Below, in pieces: positions 62,751 to 64,000 of a DNA stretch of 64,000 bases. Every line of letters starts with the position of its first letter. Position 1 is the first letter of the stretch. Below the pieces are notes generated by a model. That model was not told the origin of the DNA and ran no database searches. It saw nothing but the letters and a program-made list of their open reading frames with translations. Source of the DNA: Winogradskyella sp. (GTDB lineage Bacteria > Bacteroidota > Bacteroidia > Flavobacteriales > Flavobacteriaceae); the NCBI GenBank assembly GCA_004211785.1, contig SHBX01000003.1:1-64000 (forward strand). The letters are read 5' to 3'. Position numbers and translations under genes: made by a program.

Positions 62751-63647
62751 ATGAATTACAGAATTATTGCTTTCCTTATTGTTTTTGGTTTACAGTTCTC
62801 TTTTGCACAAACCGAGTATTTAGATGCTCTATACACGGTTGAAAAAACTACACATACGTATCATAAATTTAATAGAAAAGATAGCCTACAATTAGACTTT
62901 TATAAACCTCAAGGTGTCGACAAAGACTTACCGCTTCTACTCTACATTCACGGTGGTGGATTTTCTGGCGGCGAACGTGACGATGCCAATACGCGACAAT
63001 TTGCTAATGCTATGGCTGCAAAAGGTTATGCTGTAGCTTCAATTTCTTACCGTTTAATTATGAAGAAAAAAGGCTTTGGTTGCGATACCAAAACTAAAGA
63101 TAAGATTGAAGCATTTGATACTGCTGCTGATGATATTAGTTATGCCATAAAACATATTATTAAAAACAAATCGACTTTTAATGTTGATGAAGATAAAGTC
63201 GTGATTTCTGGCACAAGTGCTGGCGCCGAAGCCGTTTTGCATTTGGCCTATGTTTACGAAAGCAAAATATTACCTAAGAAATTTAAATTAGCTGGTGTTA
63301 TAGGTATGGCTGGTGCCATTATCACTTTAGACCAAATAGATTCTGATAAAGCCATACCAACACAGTTATTTCATGGCACAAATGACAATTTGGTGCCTTA
63401 TCATATTGCTGCACATCATTATTGCAGTCCAGATGCAAAAGGGTATATGATTTTGCATGGCTCTCGAGCTATTGCAGACCGACTAAAAGGTTTAGGAAAA
63501 TCCTATTTCTTATTTTCTGTTAATGGTGGCACACACAGTTGGTCTGGTATACCTATGAGTAGATGTATTATGGAAGTCACTGACTTTTTATACAACGATG
63601 TATTGAATAATGCTAAACGCCAAACTGAACGTACAATAGGCTTTTAG
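62751..63647 (+). CDS. Exported alpha/beta hydrolase (esterase-like)
   Basis: A 298-residue protein with signal peptide ([19 protein letters not shown]). Carboxylesterase/BD-FAE-like fold: oxyanion loop [17 protein letters not shown] near residue 64, nucleophile in [11 protein letters not shown] near 160, Asp in [12 protein letters not shown], His in NGGTHSWSG. It is clearly related to the hydrolase part of the 60086 gene. An esterase that removes acetyl groups from glycans would fit its position after an acyltransferase-like gene, but this is inference. Its stop overlaps that of convergent purC (TTAG). Confidence 0.85.
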   Translation: MNYRIIAFLIVFGLQFSFAQTEYLDALYTVEKTTHTYHKFNRKDSLQLDFYKPQGVDKDLPLLLYIHGGGFSGGERDDANTRQFANAMAAKGYAVASISYRLIMKKKGFGCDTKTKDKIEAFDTAADDISYAIKHIIKNKSTFNVDEDKVVISGTSAGAEAVLHLAYVYESKILPKKFKLAGVIGMAGAIITLDQIDSDKAIPTQLFHGTNDNLVPYHIAAHHYCSPDAKGYMILHGSRAIADRLKGLGKSYFLFSVNGGTHSWSGIPMSRCIMEVTDFLYNDVLNNAKRQTERTIGF

Positions 63648-64000
63648 CCTTTAAGATATTCTAAAACATTCGTTTCAATACGTTTTTGAATATCTGAAAC
63701 ATCTGCCTTTACAAAAGTTTGTCCTGTAATATTCTCGTAAAGCTCTATATAACGCTCGCTAACAGTCTCGATATATTCATCTGACATATAAGGAACCTTT
63801 TGACCTTCTAATCCTTGAAATCCATTAGAAATTAACCATTGACGCACAAATTCTTTAGAGAGTTGCTTTTGGGCTTCTCCTCTACTTTGGCGATCTTCAT
63901 AACCTTCCGCATAGAAGTATCGTGAAGAATCTGGTGTGTGAATTTCATCAATTAGTACAATTTTACCATCTTTAGTTTTACCAAATTCGTATTTGGTATC
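63644..64000 (-). CDS. purC: SAICAR synthetase (partial, 5' end outside the window)
   Basis: Only the last 118 codons are present; the frame is open to the window edge. The visible part begins [20 protein letters not shown], then [18 protein letters not shown], both conserved in SAICAR synthetase, and [13 protein letters not shown]. The enzyme joins CAIR with aspartate in purine synthesis. The C-terminal extension with [18 protein letters not shown] is typical of the longer purC type. Its stop overlaps the convergent hydrolase gene by four bases. Confidence 0.93.
   Translation of the reverse strand, partial: DTKYEFGKTKDGKIVLIDEIHTPDSSRYFYAEGYEDRQSRGEAQKQLSKEFVRQWLISNGFQGLEGQKVPYMSDEYIETVSERYIELYENITGQTFVKADVSDIQKRIETNVLEYLKG

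Noticed and set aside
1-64000. tRNA, rRNA, insertion sequences, prophage or plasmid origin
   Set aside because: All gaps are short and filled by promoters or terminators; no cloverleaf, transposase or integrase sequence was seen by eye.

Overview
The window is a densely coded, AT-rich stretch of chromosome from a marine-type member of the Flavobacteriaceae (Bacteroidota). Several things point there: promoters of the TAnnTTTG type, an LpxC-FabZ fusion, the type IX secretion regulator PorX, bifunctional HisB and HisIE enzymes, a capnine-type sulfonolipid gene pair, and small families (DUF4834, DUF4258, DUF3667) typical of that group. I see no rRNA or tRNA gene, insertion sequence, phage gene or CRISPR array. 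No gap between genes exceeds about 260 bases. The genus cannot be settled from the sequence alone.

Layout. 1-4.7 kb: the end of a YbdG-like mechanosensitive channel, a hotdog thioesterase/DUF72 pair, small conserved proteins and a TruA-like enzyme. 4.7-11.8 kb: a complete histidine operon (hisG-D-C-B-H-A-F-IE, minus strand) behind a His-rich leader peptide and an attenuator. 11.9-16.7 kb: fabG, two paralogous exported proteins, a von Willebrand-like membrane protein and an SPFH protein, read as one operon. 16.7-24.8 kb: sucD, then a lipid A block with lpxA, lpxC-fabZ and two lpxD homologues, with efp and an HD phosphohydrolase. 24.8-29.4 kb, plus strand: porX, tsaE, small membrane or exported proteins and alanine dehydrogenase. 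29.4-35.1 kb: proline dehydrogenase, aroB, DUF3667, then two paralogous exported proteins that each sit behind a sigma-54-type promoter. 35.2-40.7 kb: a surface-glycan operon (DUF4834, YfhO, glycosyltransferase, flippase). 40.8-45.5 kb: an outer-membrane protein, a GNAT protein, and the likely cysteate-fatty acyltransferase and cysteate synthase of sulfonolipid synthesis. 45.5-55.8 kb: prolyl oligopeptidase, YbaB, threonine aldolase, a large zinc protease, prfB with its programmed frameshift, ArsC-like, a serine hydrolase, a HAD phosphatase and a 50-residue basic protein. 55.8-64 kb: acetyl-CoA synthetase, an AGCS symporter, a membrane protein with a Cys/His tail, two related alpha/beta hydrolases (one fused to ankyrin repeats) flanking an acyltransferase-like membrane protein, and the end of purC.

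How it fits together. Much of the window serves the cell envelope: lipid A, the PorX regulator of type IX secretion, surface glycan export and sulfonolipids, which in flavobacteria are linked to gliding. The best candidates for new biology are the sulfonolipid gene pair next to a GNAT protein that could be its N-acyltransferase, and the twin sigma-54 promoters driving paralogous exported proteins, one of which ends in about 200 Arg/Ser/Thr-rich residues.
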